Origin: Methylobacterium frigidaeris
Lineage (GTDB): Bacteria > Pseudomonadota > Alphaproteobacteria > Rhizobiales > Beijerinckiaceae
Assembly (NCBI RefSeq): GCF_022179185.1
Contig: NZ_BPQJ01000033.1
Span: 1 to 64,000, forward strand
Direction: 5' to 3'
Length of the DNA stretch: 64,000 nucleotides
Position 1 is the first letter of the stretch. Every line of letters begins with the position of its first letter. The notes under the pieces were generated by a model. It saw only the letters and a list, made by a program, of their open reading frames with translations, was not told where the DNA came from and ran no database searches. Shown here in pieces: positions 35,769 to 44,126 of this stretch. The position numbers were made by a program, and so were the translations under genes.

Positions 35769-36701
35769 ATGCTGACGCTGCGCCAGATCGAGGTCGCCCG
35801 CGCCGTGATGGTGACCGGGACCATCGCGGGTGCGGCCCGGCTCCTCAACGTCTCGGCGCCGGGCATCAGCCGGCTGATGAAGTACACCGAGACGTCGCTC
35901 GGCTTCCGCCTGTTCGACCGGCGGGCCGGGCGCCTGGTGCCTTCCGAGCAGGCGCGCCACGTCTTCGAGCAGATCAACGCCGTGTTCGACAAGGTCGAGG
36001 ACCTGCGCTTCGTCCTCGAGCGCACGCAAGGGGGGGCGGGGCAGGACCTGCTGATCGGCTCGGTGCCGTCGATCTCGCACGTGATGGTGCCGCGGGCGAT
36101 CGAGCGGGTGCGCGCGGCCTATCCCCACCTCGTCATCGACATCAACATCCTCAAGCTCGAGGAGGCGATCGACTACCTGCTCCTCGGCAAGGGCGAGGTG
36201 GTGGCGATGAGCTACCGCTTCGACCATCCGGCTCTGACCTTCGAGCCCCTCGCCCGCGGCGGCCTGTTCTGCATCGTGCCGCTCGACCATCCGCTGGCAT
36301 CGCGATCCTCGATCTCGGCCGATGAGATCGTCCGCCATCCGCTGATCGGCATCGACCCGAACGATCCCTACGGCCGGATCATGTCCGACATCTTCCGCGA
36401 GCGCGGCCTGTCCTACGGGATCACGATCCGCGCCCGATTCGGCTCGACGGTGTGCTCGCTGGTGCGGGCCGGCCTCGGCATCGCGGTGATCGACCAGTTC
36501 ACCATCGCGTACGACGCCTTCCCGGGCATCCGCGTGCTGCCGATCGACGAGGCGCCGGTCTTCGAGACCTGGATCGCCATGAAGGCCGGAACCGCGCTCA
36601 GCATGTTCGCCGCGAGCTTCGTGCGCGACCTGCGCCAGGAGATGGCGCGGCCGGGACAGGTCAGCCTTCCGGGCCGTACGGCCCGGCATACCGTAACATG
36701 A
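35769..36701 (+). CDS. LysR family regulator of the shikimate/quinate module
   Basis: A 310-residue LysR regulator with HTH at about 3-62 (RQIEVARAVMVTGTIAGAAR, then NVSAPGISRLMKYTETSLG) and effector domain about 90-295. The sequence resembles the OccR/NocR-like branch. Its stop codon lies inside a perfect dyad (36692-36708) which is a candidate binding site for LysR proteins. Directly downstream are a shikimate dehydrogenase-like gene and a ShiA-like symporter gene on the same strand, so it most likely activates them in response to shikimate, quinate or a breakdown product. GAAGG precedes the ATG. Confidence 0.9.
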   Translation: MLTLRQIEVARAVMVTGTIAGAARLLNVSAPGISRLMKYTETSLGFRLFDRRAGRLVPSEQARHVFEQINAVFDKVEDLRFVLERTQGGAGQDLLIGSVPSISHVMVPRAIERVRAAYPHLVIDINILKLEEAIDYLLLGKGEVVAMSYRFDHPALTFEPLARGGLFCIVPLDHPLASRSSISADEIVRHPLIGIDPNDPYGRIMSDIFRERGLSYGITIRARFGSTVCSLVRAGLGIAVIDQFTIAYDAFPGIRVLPIDEAPVFETWIAMKAGTALSMFAASFVRDLRQEMARPGQVSLPGRTARHTVT

Positions 36702-36708
36702 TGTTACG
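36692..36708. promoter_or_regulatory. T-N11-A dyad, candidate LysR box
   Basis: CGTAACAT-G-ATGTTACG is a perfect 17-base dyad containing a T-N11-A LysR box. It overlaps the LysR stop codon and lies 105 bases before the shikimate dehydrogenase ATG, a suitable distance for an activator site. A separate 18-base palindrome CCGGGCCGTACGGCCCGG immediately upstream (36669-36686) lies within the LysR coding end. Confidence 0.55.
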
Positions 36709-36812
36709 ATCCTCGCGCAAATTGGTACTCAGGATGCGGGCGCGACGGGAGTAATTTGCGGTCCAGGAAGAGCCCGCCACGAGCGGGCGCAACGAACAAG
36801 GGCCGTCGGATC

Positions 36813-37682
36813 ATGGCTCATGGACATGCCAGACCCATCCTGCTCGGGCTGATCGGATCGCCGATCGCCCATTCCGCCTCGCCGGCGATGCACGAGGCCG
36901 CGGCCGAGGCGGTCGGCCTGCGGGCCCATTACCAGCTCATCGACGTCCCGGGGACCGATGCCGCACGCTTGCGCGGCCTGCTGGCCGCCCTCACCCCGAT
37001 CGGCTTCTCAGGCGTCAACGTCACGTATCCCTACAAGGAGACGGTCCTGCCGCTCCTCGACGAGCTATCGCCGGGCGCGCGCGCCGTCGGCGCCGTCAAC
37101 ACGATCGTGGTCCGGGACGGGCGGCTCTTCGGGCACAACACCGACATGACGGGCTTCGCCCGCGCCCTGAAGCAGGCCTTCGGGTCGACGCCTGAGGGTC
37201 CGGTGGCGCTGATCGGCGCCGGTGGCGTCGGCAAGGCGGTCGCGGTGGCGCTCGCCGGCTTTCCCGGCCTCGAGGTCCGGCTGGTCGATGCCGACCCGGC
37301 CAAGGCCGAGGCGGTGGCGGCCGCCCTCGAAGGCCCATGTGCCGGCAACGCGCGGTTGCGGGTGTGCCGCCGGGTCGAGGAGGCGGTCGAGGGCGCGAAG
37401 GGCATCGTCAACGGCACGCCGGTCGGCATGCTGCCGGACCGCGGCACCCCGGTCCCCCTCGATCGGCTCCGCCCCGGGATGTGGGTGACGGACGCGGTCT
37501 ATTCCCCGCTCTGGACGCCATTGCTGACGGAGGCGGCCCGGATCGGCGCCCGCACCATGACCGGGCGCGAGCTCGCCATCCACCAGGCTCTCGACGCCTT
37601 CGCGCTGTTCACGGGCCGCGAGGCACCGGCCTGCGCGATGGAGCGGGCCTTCGACCGCGCGGTGGCGCCCCTCGCCGCCTGA
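36813..37682 (+). CDS. shikimate/quinate dehydrogenase (AroE/YdiB-like)
   Basis: A 289-residue enzyme that interconverts 3-dehydroshikimate (or dehydroquinate) and shikimate (or quinate). Substrate residues are visible: SASPAMH at 21-27, catalytic Lys75 in TYPYKE, and Asp111 in HNTDMTGF. The nucleotide loop GAGGVG is at 135-140. The following strand ends VDADPAKAEA, with Asp at the ribose position and no NRTxxR motif, which favours NAD over NADP and hence a catabolic role. A transporter of the ShiA family follows, and a LysR gene precedes it, so this is probably not the biosynthetic AroE. No ribosome site is strong. Confidence 0.9.
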   Translation: MAHGHARPILLGLIGSPIAHSASPAMHEAAAEAVGLRAHYQLIDVPGTDAARLRGLLAALTPIGFSGVNVTYPYKETVLPLLDELSPGARAVGAVNTIVVRDGRLFGHNTDMTGFARALKQAFGSTPEGPVALIGAGGVGKAVAVALAGFPGLEVRLVDADPAKAEAVAAALEGPCAGNARLRVCRRVEEAVEGAKGIVNGTPVGMLPDRGTPVPLDRLRPGMWVTDAVYSPLWTPLLTEAARIGARTMTGRELAIHQALDAFALFTGREAPACAMERAFDRAVAPLAA

Positions 37683-37871
37683 TAGTGCGCACGCAAGCTC
37701 GGCCTTACCCTTGCTTTTCGGGGCCCAATATGGAATTGCGCGCACCAGGTTTTGATTGAAGATTACTTTACGCCATTCGTCTCGCTACACTCGAAGAATA
37801 CCCGGGACGACGCGATGCCGCCCGGATCCCGAAGGCGGCACGGATCCTGTCAAACAATGGAGGAACACCCG

Positions 37872-39254
37872 ATGAGTGCGATACCAGGCGACCACGTCCA
37901 CGACCGACAGCAATCGAAGAAAGCCGCCGCGAGCGGCTGGATCGGATCGGCGCTGGAGTATTACGACTTCTTCATCTACGCGACGGCGGCCTCGCTGATC
38001 TTCCCGCAGCTGTTCTTCCCATCCAACAACCCGACCGTGGCGATCGTGGCCTCGCTCGCCACCTACGGCGTCGGCTATGTCAGCCGGCCGATCGGCGCCT
38101 TCGTGCTCGGCCACTGGGGCGACACCCACGGGCGCAAGCACGTGCTCATCGTGTGCATGTTCCTGATGGGCTTCTCGACCATCGCGGTCGGCCTCCTGCC
38201 CACCTACAACCAGGTCGGCATCCTCGCCCCGATCCTGCTCGTCATCCTGCGCCTGATCCAGGGCTTCGCCGTCGCCGGCGAGATCTCGGGCGCGAGTTCG
38301 ATGACGATGGAGCACGCGCCGTTCGGCCGCCGCGGCTTCTTCGCCAGCTTCACCCTGCAGGGCGTCCAGGCCGGCCAGATCCTCGCCGCCGCGGTGTTCC
38401 TGCCGCTCGCCCACTACATGCCGACCGAGGCCTTCAACTCCTGGGGCTGGCGCATCCCGTTCCTCCTGAGCTTCCTCGTCATCATCGCCGGCTACATCAT
38501 CCGCCGCGAGGTCGACGAGACCCCGGCCTTCGCCGAGGAGGAGAAGCAGGGCGAGGTCGCCCGCGCGCCGATCGTCGAGGCGTTCTCGACCTCCTGGCCC
38601 GACATGCTGCGGGTGGTGTGCATGGCGCTGATGAACGTGATCCCGGTGGTCACCACGATCTTCGGCGCGGCCTACGCGGTCCAGGCGGCCTACGGTGTCG
38701 GCTTCCACAAGGACGTCTACCTCTGGATCCCGGTGCTCGGGAACATCCTGGCGGTGATCGTGATCCCGTTCGTCGGCAACCTGTCGGACAAGATCGGCCG
38801 GCGCCCGCCGATCATCGTCGGGGCGCTGGGCTCGGGCCTGCTGTCCTTCGGCTACCTCTACGCGATCAGCATCGCCAACGTGCCGCTGGCGATCGTGATG
38901 TCGCTGCTGATGTGGGGCGTGGTCTACCAGGGCTACAATGCGGTCTTCCCGAGCTTCTACCCCGAGCTGTTCCCGACCCGCACCCGGGTCTCCGCGATGG
39001 CGATCTCGCAGAACCTCGGCACCGCCGTGACCGCGATGCTGCCGGCCCTGTTCGCCACCGTGGCGCCACCCGGCTCGGCCAACATCCCGCTCACCATCGG
39101 CGCCATCACGCTGGCGATCACCGCAGTGGCGGCGGTCGCGGCCTTCAGCGCCCGGGAGACCTACCGCATCCCGATGAAGGATCTCGGCCAGCCCCGCGCG
39201 GTGCCGCTGCCGAAGCCGGATTACGACCGGTTGCGCAACGAGGCGATGGCCTGA
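37872..39254 (+). CDS. MHS-family proton symporter, ShiA-like
   Basis: A 460-residue major facilitator with about 12 hydrophobic helices. The N-terminal SGWIGSALEYYDFFIYATAA and RPIGAFVLGHWGDTHGRKHV (loop 2-3 signature) identify the metabolite:H+ symporter family that includes ShiA, KgtP and ProP. GLRRG-type central loop features are replaced by LIQGFAVAGEISGAS. The ATG at 37872 has TGGAGGA eight bases upstream. It lies 189 bases after the dehydrogenase gene, so it may have its own promoter as well. Shikimate or quinate uptake is inferred from context; other MHS substrates (dicarboxylates, betaines) cannot be excluded. Confidence 0.92.
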   Translation: MSAIPGDHVHDRQQSKKAAASGWIGSALEYYDFFIYATAASLIFPQLFFPSNNPTVAIVASLATYGVGYVSRPIGAFVLGHWGDTHGRKHVLIVCMFLMGFSTIAVGLLPTYNQVGILAPILLVILRLIQGFAVAGEISGASSMTMEHAPFGRRGFFASFTLQGVQAGQILAAAVFLPLAHYMPTEAFNSWGWRIPFLLSFLVIIAGYIIRREVDETPAFAEEEKQGEVARAPIVEAFSTSWPDMLRVVCMALMNVIPVVTTIFGAAYAVQAAYGVGFHKDVYLWIPVLGNILAVIVIPFVGNLSDKIGRRPPIIVGALGSGLLSFGYLYAISIANVPLAIVMSLLMWGVVYQGYNAVFPSFYPELFPTRTRVSAMAISQNLGTAVTAMLPALFATVAPPGSANIPLTIGAITLAITAVAAVAAFSARETYRIPMKDLGQPRAVPLPKPDYDRLRNEAMA

Positions 39255-39262
39255 GGATGGGA

Positions 39263-39286
39263 TCGGCCCGGACTTCCCCGGGCCGA
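39263..39286. terminator. stem-loop after the symporter gene
   Basis: Perfect 9-bp stem TCGGCCCGG / CCGGGCCGA with an ACTTCC loop, starting nine bases after the symporter stop, between convergent genes. No U-run follows. Confidence 0.55.
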
Positions 39287-39386
39287 CCCGGCATGGCGAG
39301 GGGGGCCGGGCGCGATCGTGTCCGGCTCGCTCCATTCCGGAGGGCGAGGCGCGGCCGACGATCCATGTTCGGATCGAGGCGATGCC

Positions 39387-40283
39387 TCAGCTCACCCGCT
39401 CGAGCTGCCTCCCCGCCGCCGACACCACCTGGTCGCGCCCGCCCGCCTTCGCGGCGTAGAGCGCCCCGTCGGCACGGGCGAGCAGGGTCTCGAGCGTGTC
39501 GCCCGCGACCCAGGCGGTGAGCCCGAGACTGCAGGTCACGGGGATCGGGCCGTGGCGGCCCGGCACCCGCAGGCGGGCGCAGCCCTTGCGGATCCGCTCC
39601 GCCACCACCCCGGCGCTGCCGAGGCCGTGGCTGGGCATCAGCACGGCGAATTCCTCGCCGCCGATCCGGCCAGAGAGCGCTCCCGTCTCCTTGAGCACGT
39701 CGGCGACGGCGCGGATCACCCGGTCGCCGCCGTCATGGCCGTGCCGGTCGTTGATCGCCTTGAAGCGGTCGATGTCGATCATCAGGGCGGTGAGCGGATC
39801 GTGGAGTCCGAGCGTCGCGAGGCAGGCCCGCGCCCGGCGCGTGAAGCCGCCGCGGCTGAGGAGCTGGGTCAACGAATCGGTGTCGGCCTCGTGGATCAGC
39901 CGGCGCTGAAGGGTCAGGGCGCGCTCGACCACCCGCAGGCGGGCATGCAGCGCGATCGCCTCCGGCGGCTTCACGATGAAATCGTCGGCGCCACTGTCGA
40001 GCACCTCGCCGAGGCGCCGTCCGGCCCGGTCCGCCGACATCGCGATCACCGCGAGCGGCCGCGTCGTGCCGGCGAGCGAGCGCAGGCTCCAGCACAGTTC
40101 CAGGCCGCAGAGCGGGGCGACCTCGAGGCTGGTGATGACGCAGGCCACGTCCTCGTGGGCCGCGACATGGGCGAGCACCCGCTCCGAATCGGAGAAGCCA
40201 TCGACCCGGTGCCCGCCATCCTCGAGGAGGCGGGTGACAGTCTTGCGGAGGATCGAGCCGGGCTCGACGAGGACGACACGCAT
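39387..40283 (-). CDS. GGDEF diguanylate cyclase with degenerate receiver domain
   Basis: A 298-residue protein: response-regulator receiver fold (about 1-118) followed by GGDEF (about 130-292). The GGDEF domain looks active: DSLTQLLSRGGF, IDIDRFKAINDRHGH and GGEEF at 208-212; no RxxD inhibitory site precedes it. In the receiver the switch Lys is present (Lys105 in DFIVKPP) but the phosphoacceptor position in CVITSLEVAP appears to be Ser52, not Asp. Phosphorylation is therefore unlikely. No histidine kinase is nearby. The start at 40283 begins the receiver; the open frame continues to 40595. It is convergent with the symporter gene. Confidence 0.88.
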   Translation of the reverse strand: MRVVLVEPGSILRKTVTRLLEDGGHRVDGFSDSERVLAHVAAHEDVACVITSLEVAPLCGLELCWSLRSLAGTTRPLAVIAMSADRAGRRLGEVLDSGADDFIVKPPEAIALHARLRVVERALTLQRRLIHEADTDSLTQLLSRGGFTRRARACLATLGLHDPLTALMIDIDRFKAINDRHGHDGGDRVIRAVADVLKETGALSGRIGGEEFAVLMPSHGLGSAGVVAERIRKGCARLRVPGRHGPIPVTCSLGLTAWVAGDTLETLLARADGALYAAKAGGRDQVVSAAGRQLERVS

Positions 40284-40603
40284 CGGACCTTGCGGGGATC
40301 CGGCCGCGCTCGCGCCCGGCCAACGAGGACATCTCTGTGACCCAACGTAAGGCACAAAGCATAAAACGTTGTTAAAAACTGGCACGGACGTTGGCACCCT
40401 TCGAGTCACCGACGCCCGACCGGATGAGGCCATCCCGATCATCCTCGAAACAGGCCTGGCGAATACCGGAAAGCGCCGCGGCGCCGGCCCGCATCCCGCA
40501 GGACCCGGCGACGCCGCTGCGCCGCAGCTCGAACCCGCGATGCTGGATTTCATCGGCCAGATAGGGCATCGGGCATGGCATCCCCTCCGAGACACGGCGC
40601 TTC
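40284..40603. other. 320-base divergent intergenic region
   Basis: Between the GGDEF gene and maf, transcribed apart. A locally AT-rich segment (40355-40380, with GTTGTTAAAAACT) probably carries the GGDEF promoter. No small gene or RNA is supported. Confidence 0.5.
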
Positions 40604-41251
40604 ATGACCGAGACCTCCCCGATCCCGCAGGCCGCGCGCCCGAAGCTCGTCCTCGCCTCGGCCTCGCCCCGGCGCCTCGCCCTGCTGCAGCAGGCGGGGC
40701 TGGAGCCGGACGCCCTGCTGCCGGCCGACCTCGACGAGGCGCCGCTGAAATCCGAGAAGCCCCGCGACCTGGTGCGCCGGCTCGCCCGGGCCAAGCTCGA
40801 CGTGGCGGTGGCGGCGGCGCGCGGCACCGAGGAGCTGCGCCAGGGCTACGTGGTGGCGGCCGACACCGTGGTGGCGGTGGGCCGGCGCATCCTGCCGAAG
40901 GCCGAGGTGACCGACGAGGCGGCGGCCTGCCTGCGGCTGCTCTCCGGCCGGGCCCACCGGGTCTACACCGCGGTCTGCGTCGTCGGCCCGAAGGACCGGC
41001 CGCGGGAGCGCCTGGTCGAGACCCGGGTACGGTTCAAGCGCCTGTCGGCCCGGGAGATCGACGCCTACCTCGCCAGCGGCGAGTGGCGCGGCAAGGCCGG
41101 GGGCTACGCGATCCAGGGGCTCGCCGGCTCCTTCGTGGTCAAGCTCGTCGGCTCCTACAGCGCCGTGGTCGGCCTGCCGCTCTACGAGACGGTCGGGCTG
41201 CTCGAGGGCGAGGGTTACCCGGTCCGCGGCGCCTGGCGCGACGCGGCCTGA
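40604..41251 (+). CDS. Maf family nucleotide pyrophosphatase
   Basis: A 215-residue Maf/YceF/YhdE-type nucleoside triphosphate pyrophosphatase. The N-terminal LVLASASPRRLALLQQAGLE and the metal site VVAADTVVAVGRR are the two signatures. The family removes non-canonical or methylated nucleotides (for example m7GTP, or dTTP/UTP). The C-terminal GLAGSFVVKLVGSYSAVVGLPL is typical. YacG starts 18 bases downstream; maf and yacG are frequent partners in alphaproteobacteria. It starts at ATG 40604. Confidence 0.94.
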   Translation: MTETSPIPQAARPKLVLASASPRRLALLQQAGLEPDALLPADLDEAPLKSEKPRDLVRRLARAKLDVAVAAARGTEELRQGYVVAADTVVAVGRRILPKAEVTDEAAACLRLLSGRAHRVYTAVCVVGPKDRPRERLVETRVRFKRLSAREIDAYLASGEWRGKAGGYAIQGLAGSFVVKLVGSYSAVVGLPLYETVGLLEGEGYPVRGAWRDAA

Positions 41252-41269
41252 CGGCGACAGGAGGCGCGC

Positions 41270-41467
41270 GTGACGACGCCCGACGACGACACCCCGGCAC
41301 CTGCCCCCTGCCCGATCTGCGGCAAGCCGGCGGTGCCGGAATTCAAGCCGTTCTGCTCCAAGCGCTGCGCCGACGTGGATCTGCAGCGCTGGCTCAGCGG
41401 GCGCTACGCCATCCCCGGTCGTGAGGAGGATGCCCTGGGCCAGGATGACGGCTCGCGGGAGGAGTGA
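41270..41467 (+). CDS. yacG: DNA gyrase inhibitor YacG
   Basis: A 65-residue zinc-binding protein. The four Cys ligands are Cys14, Cys17, Cys29 and Cys33 (CPIC and CSKRC), followed by DLQRWLSGRYAIPG as in YacG. In E. coli YacG binds GyrB and inhibits gyrase. The start is GTG 41270, preceded by AGGAGG. It follows maf by 18 bases and is likely co-transcribed. The C-terminal tail is acidic. Confidence 0.94.
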   Translation: MTTPDDDTPAPAPCPICGKPAVPEFKPFCSKRCADVDLQRWLSGRYAIPGREEDALGQDDGSREE

Positions 41468-41567
41468 GGGAGGAGGCGCGAGGGAGATCCCGAGGGAGAG
41501 CAGGGAACGGCCGGGGGCCTCCCCGGTTGACGGCGGCCTGACCCCCGACAGCCGGAGGCCGTCCCTC

Positions 41568-42452
41568 ATGTCGTCCGATTTTCCGAACCCGCTCACCAAG
41601 CATCCCCGCCCGCCCTTCGAGGGCCAGCCGCAGAGCTTCCCCGGCCTCACCGGCCGGATGAGACCGGAGCCCGACCACGGCGAGGCGAGCTACAAGGGCT
41701 CCGGCAAGCTCACCGGCCGGGCGGCCCTGATCACCGGGGGCGATTCCGGCATCGGCCGCGCGGTCGCCATCGCGTATGCCCGCGAGGGCGCCGACGTGGC
41801 GATCTCCTACCTGCCCTCCGAGCAGGGCGACGCCGAGGCCGTCGCGCAATGGGTGGAGAAGGCCGGGCGCCGCGCCCTGCTGCTGCCGGGCGACCTCAAG
41901 GAGCGGTCTTACGGTCGCGAGATCGTCGCCCGCACCATCGAGGCCTTCGGCCGTCTCGACGTGGTGGTGAACAACGGCGCCTTCCAGCAGCCGAACCAGG
42001 ATCTCGACGCGATCGACGATCAGGTGTTCGAGGACCATTTCCGCACCAACGTCTTCGGGTCCTTCTATGTGACCAAGGCGGCGATGGCGCATCTCAAGCC
42101 CGGTGCCTCGGTGATCTTCACATCATCCGTGAACTCCAAGCACCCGATGCCGTCGCTGCTCGCCTACAGCGCCACCAAGGGCGCCTTGAGCAACCTGGTG
42201 CTGAGCCTCGCGCAGTTGCTGGCCGAGAAGGGCGTGCGGGTGAACGGGGTGCTCCCGGGCCCGATCTGGACGCCGTTCATCCCGTCCGGGATGGAGGAGG
42301 ATTCGGTGAAGTCGTTCGGCAGCCAAGTCCCGTTCGGTCGCCCGGGCCAGCCGGCGGAGCTCGCCTCGGCCTACGTCATGCTGGCCTCGGACGAGAGCAG
42401 CTACACCTCCGGGGCGCTGGTGACGGTGGCGGGGGCTATGCCGGTGCTGTGA
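41568..42452 (+). CDS. SDR family oxidoreductase (YghA/GsiB-type stress group)
   Basis: A 294-residue SDR with a long N-terminal lead (about 48 residues, including PFEGQPQSFPGLTG), the hallmark of the YghA/glucose dehydrogenase-like group. TGGDSGIG is at 56-63, NNGA at 135-138, Ser around 186-187, and Tyr200/Lys204 form Y-x3-K. Related proteins are induced in osmotic and general stress. GGAGG precedes the ATG by ten bases. It follows yacG by 100 bases and precedes a repeat element. The substrate is unknown. Confidence 0.92.
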   Translation: MSSDFPNPLTKHPRPPFEGQPQSFPGLTGRMRPEPDHGEASYKGSGKLTGRAALITGGDSGIGRAVAIAYAREGADVAISYLPSEQGDAEAVAQWVEKAGRRALLLPGDLKERSYGREIVARTIEAFGRLDVVVNNGAFQQPNQDLDAIDDQVFEDHFRTNVFGSFYVTKAAMAHLKPGASVIFTSSVNSKHPMPSLLAYSATKGALSNLVLSLAQLLAEKGVRVNGVLPGPIWTPFIPSGMEEDSVKSFGSQVPFGRPGQPAELASAYVMLASDESSYTSGALVTVAGAMPVL

Positions 42453-42505
42453 GCCCTGGGCTTCCGATCTCTGTAAGATGAGCTGACGATTACCAACACA
42501 CAGAG

Positions 42506-42648
42506 TCATCCCGGGGCTCGCCGCGAGCGAGAGCCCGGGATCCAGAAGTGCAGGTGATGCGGAACGAAGCAAAATGTCCCTTGCTTCATCCTGAACCCTC
42601 AGCGGTTCTGGATCCTGGGCTCCGCCGCGCGGCCCCGGAATAACGAGA
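42506..42648. repeat. long imperfect palindromic repeat
   Basis: The left arm (TCATCCCGGGGCTC... to 42547, ending GGGATCCAGAA) and the right arm (42605-42646, TTCTGGATCCTGGGCTCC... to CCCCGGAATAACGA) are complementary over about 40 bases with several mismatches, separated by about 57 bases. The arms resemble a dispersed extragenic palindrome family; a related short piece (GATCCTGGGCTCCGC) occurs at 44089-44103 before glyS. Confidence 0.65.
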
Positions 42649-42662
42649 CGACAGGGCAATCC

Positions 42663-42878
42663 TTACCGCCCGCAGGCCGGCGCCCCATAGCCCGCATAGA
42701 CCACCCGCACCGACCGGCAGGCGGGGGCCGACGCCTCGGCGGCGGCAGGCCGGGCAGCTTCGACGGCGACGGGCGCCGGCTCGGCCTTCGGCGCGTCCGA
42801 ACCCGCCCGCACCACCAGCGGGGTCGCGACCAGGGACAGGAGCGCGGCGGCGGCGACCAAGGTCAGGCGGTGGGTCAC
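42663..42878 (-). CDS. small exported hypothetical protein, 71 residues
   Basis: A signal peptide (residues about 1-25, LTLVAAAALLSLVATPLVVRA) precedes an Ala/Pro/Glu-rich linker and a short Cys-containing end (PACRSVRVVYAGYGAPACGR) with two Cys that could pair. The start is GTG 42878 with GGGAG eight bases upstream; an ATG at 42941 would add residues without support. Divergent from glyQ. I know similar small proteins from Methylobacterium but no function. Confidence 0.6.
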   Translation of the reverse strand: MTHRLTLVAAAALLSLVATPLVVRAGSDAPKAEPAPVAVEAARPAAAEASAPACRSVRVVYAGYGAPACGR

Positions 42879-43038
42879 GGACAGTCTCCCGCAAGTCTTG
42901 CGCCCCAGTGGGCGTCGTGATGCTCTGATCTGTACTGTCAACGAGCTTGGCCGTGATCTGGTTCCGGCGCCCCGGTGGGCGGGTGCGGCGGCGCACCCGC
43001 GCTTGACTCAGCAGGCGCCGGTTCTAAGGGTCCGCGCC

Positions 43039-44043
43039 ATGCACAGCCCGAGCGGATACCGCGAGCAGATGACCGCCACCGACGCCGACCTCCAGCCGAC
43101 CCGCTCGTTCCAGGGGCTGATCCTGACGCTCCAGCGGTTCTGGGCCGCGCAAGGCTGCGTGATCCTGCAGCCCTACGACATGGAGGTCGGGGCGGGCACG
43201 TTCCATCCGGCCACCACCCTGCGGGCGCTGGGCCCCAAGCCCTGGAAGGCCGCCTACGTCCAGCCCTCGCGCCGGCCGAAGGACGGGCGCTACGGCGAGA
43301 ACCCGAACCGGCTGCAGCACTATTACCAGTTCCAGGTGATCCTGAAGCCGAACCCGCCGAACCTCCAGGAACTCTACCTCGATTCGTTGAAGGCGATCGG
43401 GGTCGATCTCGGCCTGCACGACATCCGCTTCGTCGAGGACGACTGGGAGAGCCCGACGCTCGGCGCCTGGGGGCTCGGCTGGGAATGCTGGTGCGACGGG
43501 ATGGAGGTGAGCCAGTTCACCTACTTCCAGCAGGTCGCCGGCTTCGAATGCGCCCCGGTCGCAGGCGAGCTGACCTACGGCCTCGAGCGCCTGGCGATGT
43601 ACGTCCAGGGCGTGGAGAACGTCTACGACCTCAACTTCAACGGCCGCGAGGGCGACGAGAAGGTCACCTACGGCGACGTCTTCCTGCAGGCCGAGCAGGA
43701 ATATTCGCGCCACAACTTCGAGGCCGCCGACACCGAGATGCTGTTCCGGCAGTTCCGCGACGCCGAGGCCGCCTGCCGGGCCTACCTCCAGGCCGGCGAG
43801 CCCGGGCCGGGCGGCGAAGCCGACCGACGCGGCAACGACACCCGCCACCGCATGGCGCAGCCAGCCTACGACCAGTGCATCAAGGCCAGCCACGTCTTCA
43901 ACCTGCTCGACGCGCGCGGGGTGATCTCGGTGACCGAGCGCCAGAGCTACATCCTGCGGGTGCGCGAGCTCGCCAAGGCCTGCGGCGAGGCCTGGCGGCG
44001 CACCGAGGCGGGCGGCCTCGCCGGCGACGCGCCGACCGCCTGA
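43039..44043 (+). CDS. glyQ: glycyl-tRNA synthetase alpha subunit
   Basis: The alpha subunit of the bacterial alpha2-beta2 glycyl-tRNA synthetase; it carries the class II catalytic core that activates glycine. Highly conserved motifs are visible: TRSFQGLILTLQRFWAAQGC, PYDMEVGAGTFHPATTLRAL, PSRRPKDGRYGENPNR and WGLGWECWCDGMEVSQFTYFQ (across the loop). The ATG at 43039 has AAGGG upstream; an ATG 30 bases later (43069) matches most homologues and could be the true start. The beta-subunit gene follows 83 bases downstream. C-terminal residues about 320-334 are a variable tail. Confidence 0.96.
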   Translation: MHSPSGYREQMTATDADLQPTRSFQGLILTLQRFWAAQGCVILQPYDMEVGAGTFHPATTLRALGPKPWKAAYVQPSRRPKDGRYGENPNRLQHYYQFQVILKPNPPNLQELYLDSLKAIGVDLGLHDIRFVEDDWESPTLGAWGLGWECWCDGMEVSQFTYFQQVAGFECAPVAGELTYGLERLAMYVQGVENVYDLNFNGREGDEKVTYGDVFLQAEQEYSRHNFEAADTEMLFRQFRDAEAACRAYLQAGEPGPGGEADRRGNDTRHRMAQPAYDQCIKASHVFNLLDARGVISVTERQSYILRVRELAKACGEAWRRTEAGGLAGDAPTA

Positions 44044-44126
44044 CATCCGCGCCGCCCGGCGCTACACCCCCGCCACGCCCTTTCTCGATCCTGGGCTCCG
44101 CTGAAGCAGAGCCTTGAGGCCGCCCG

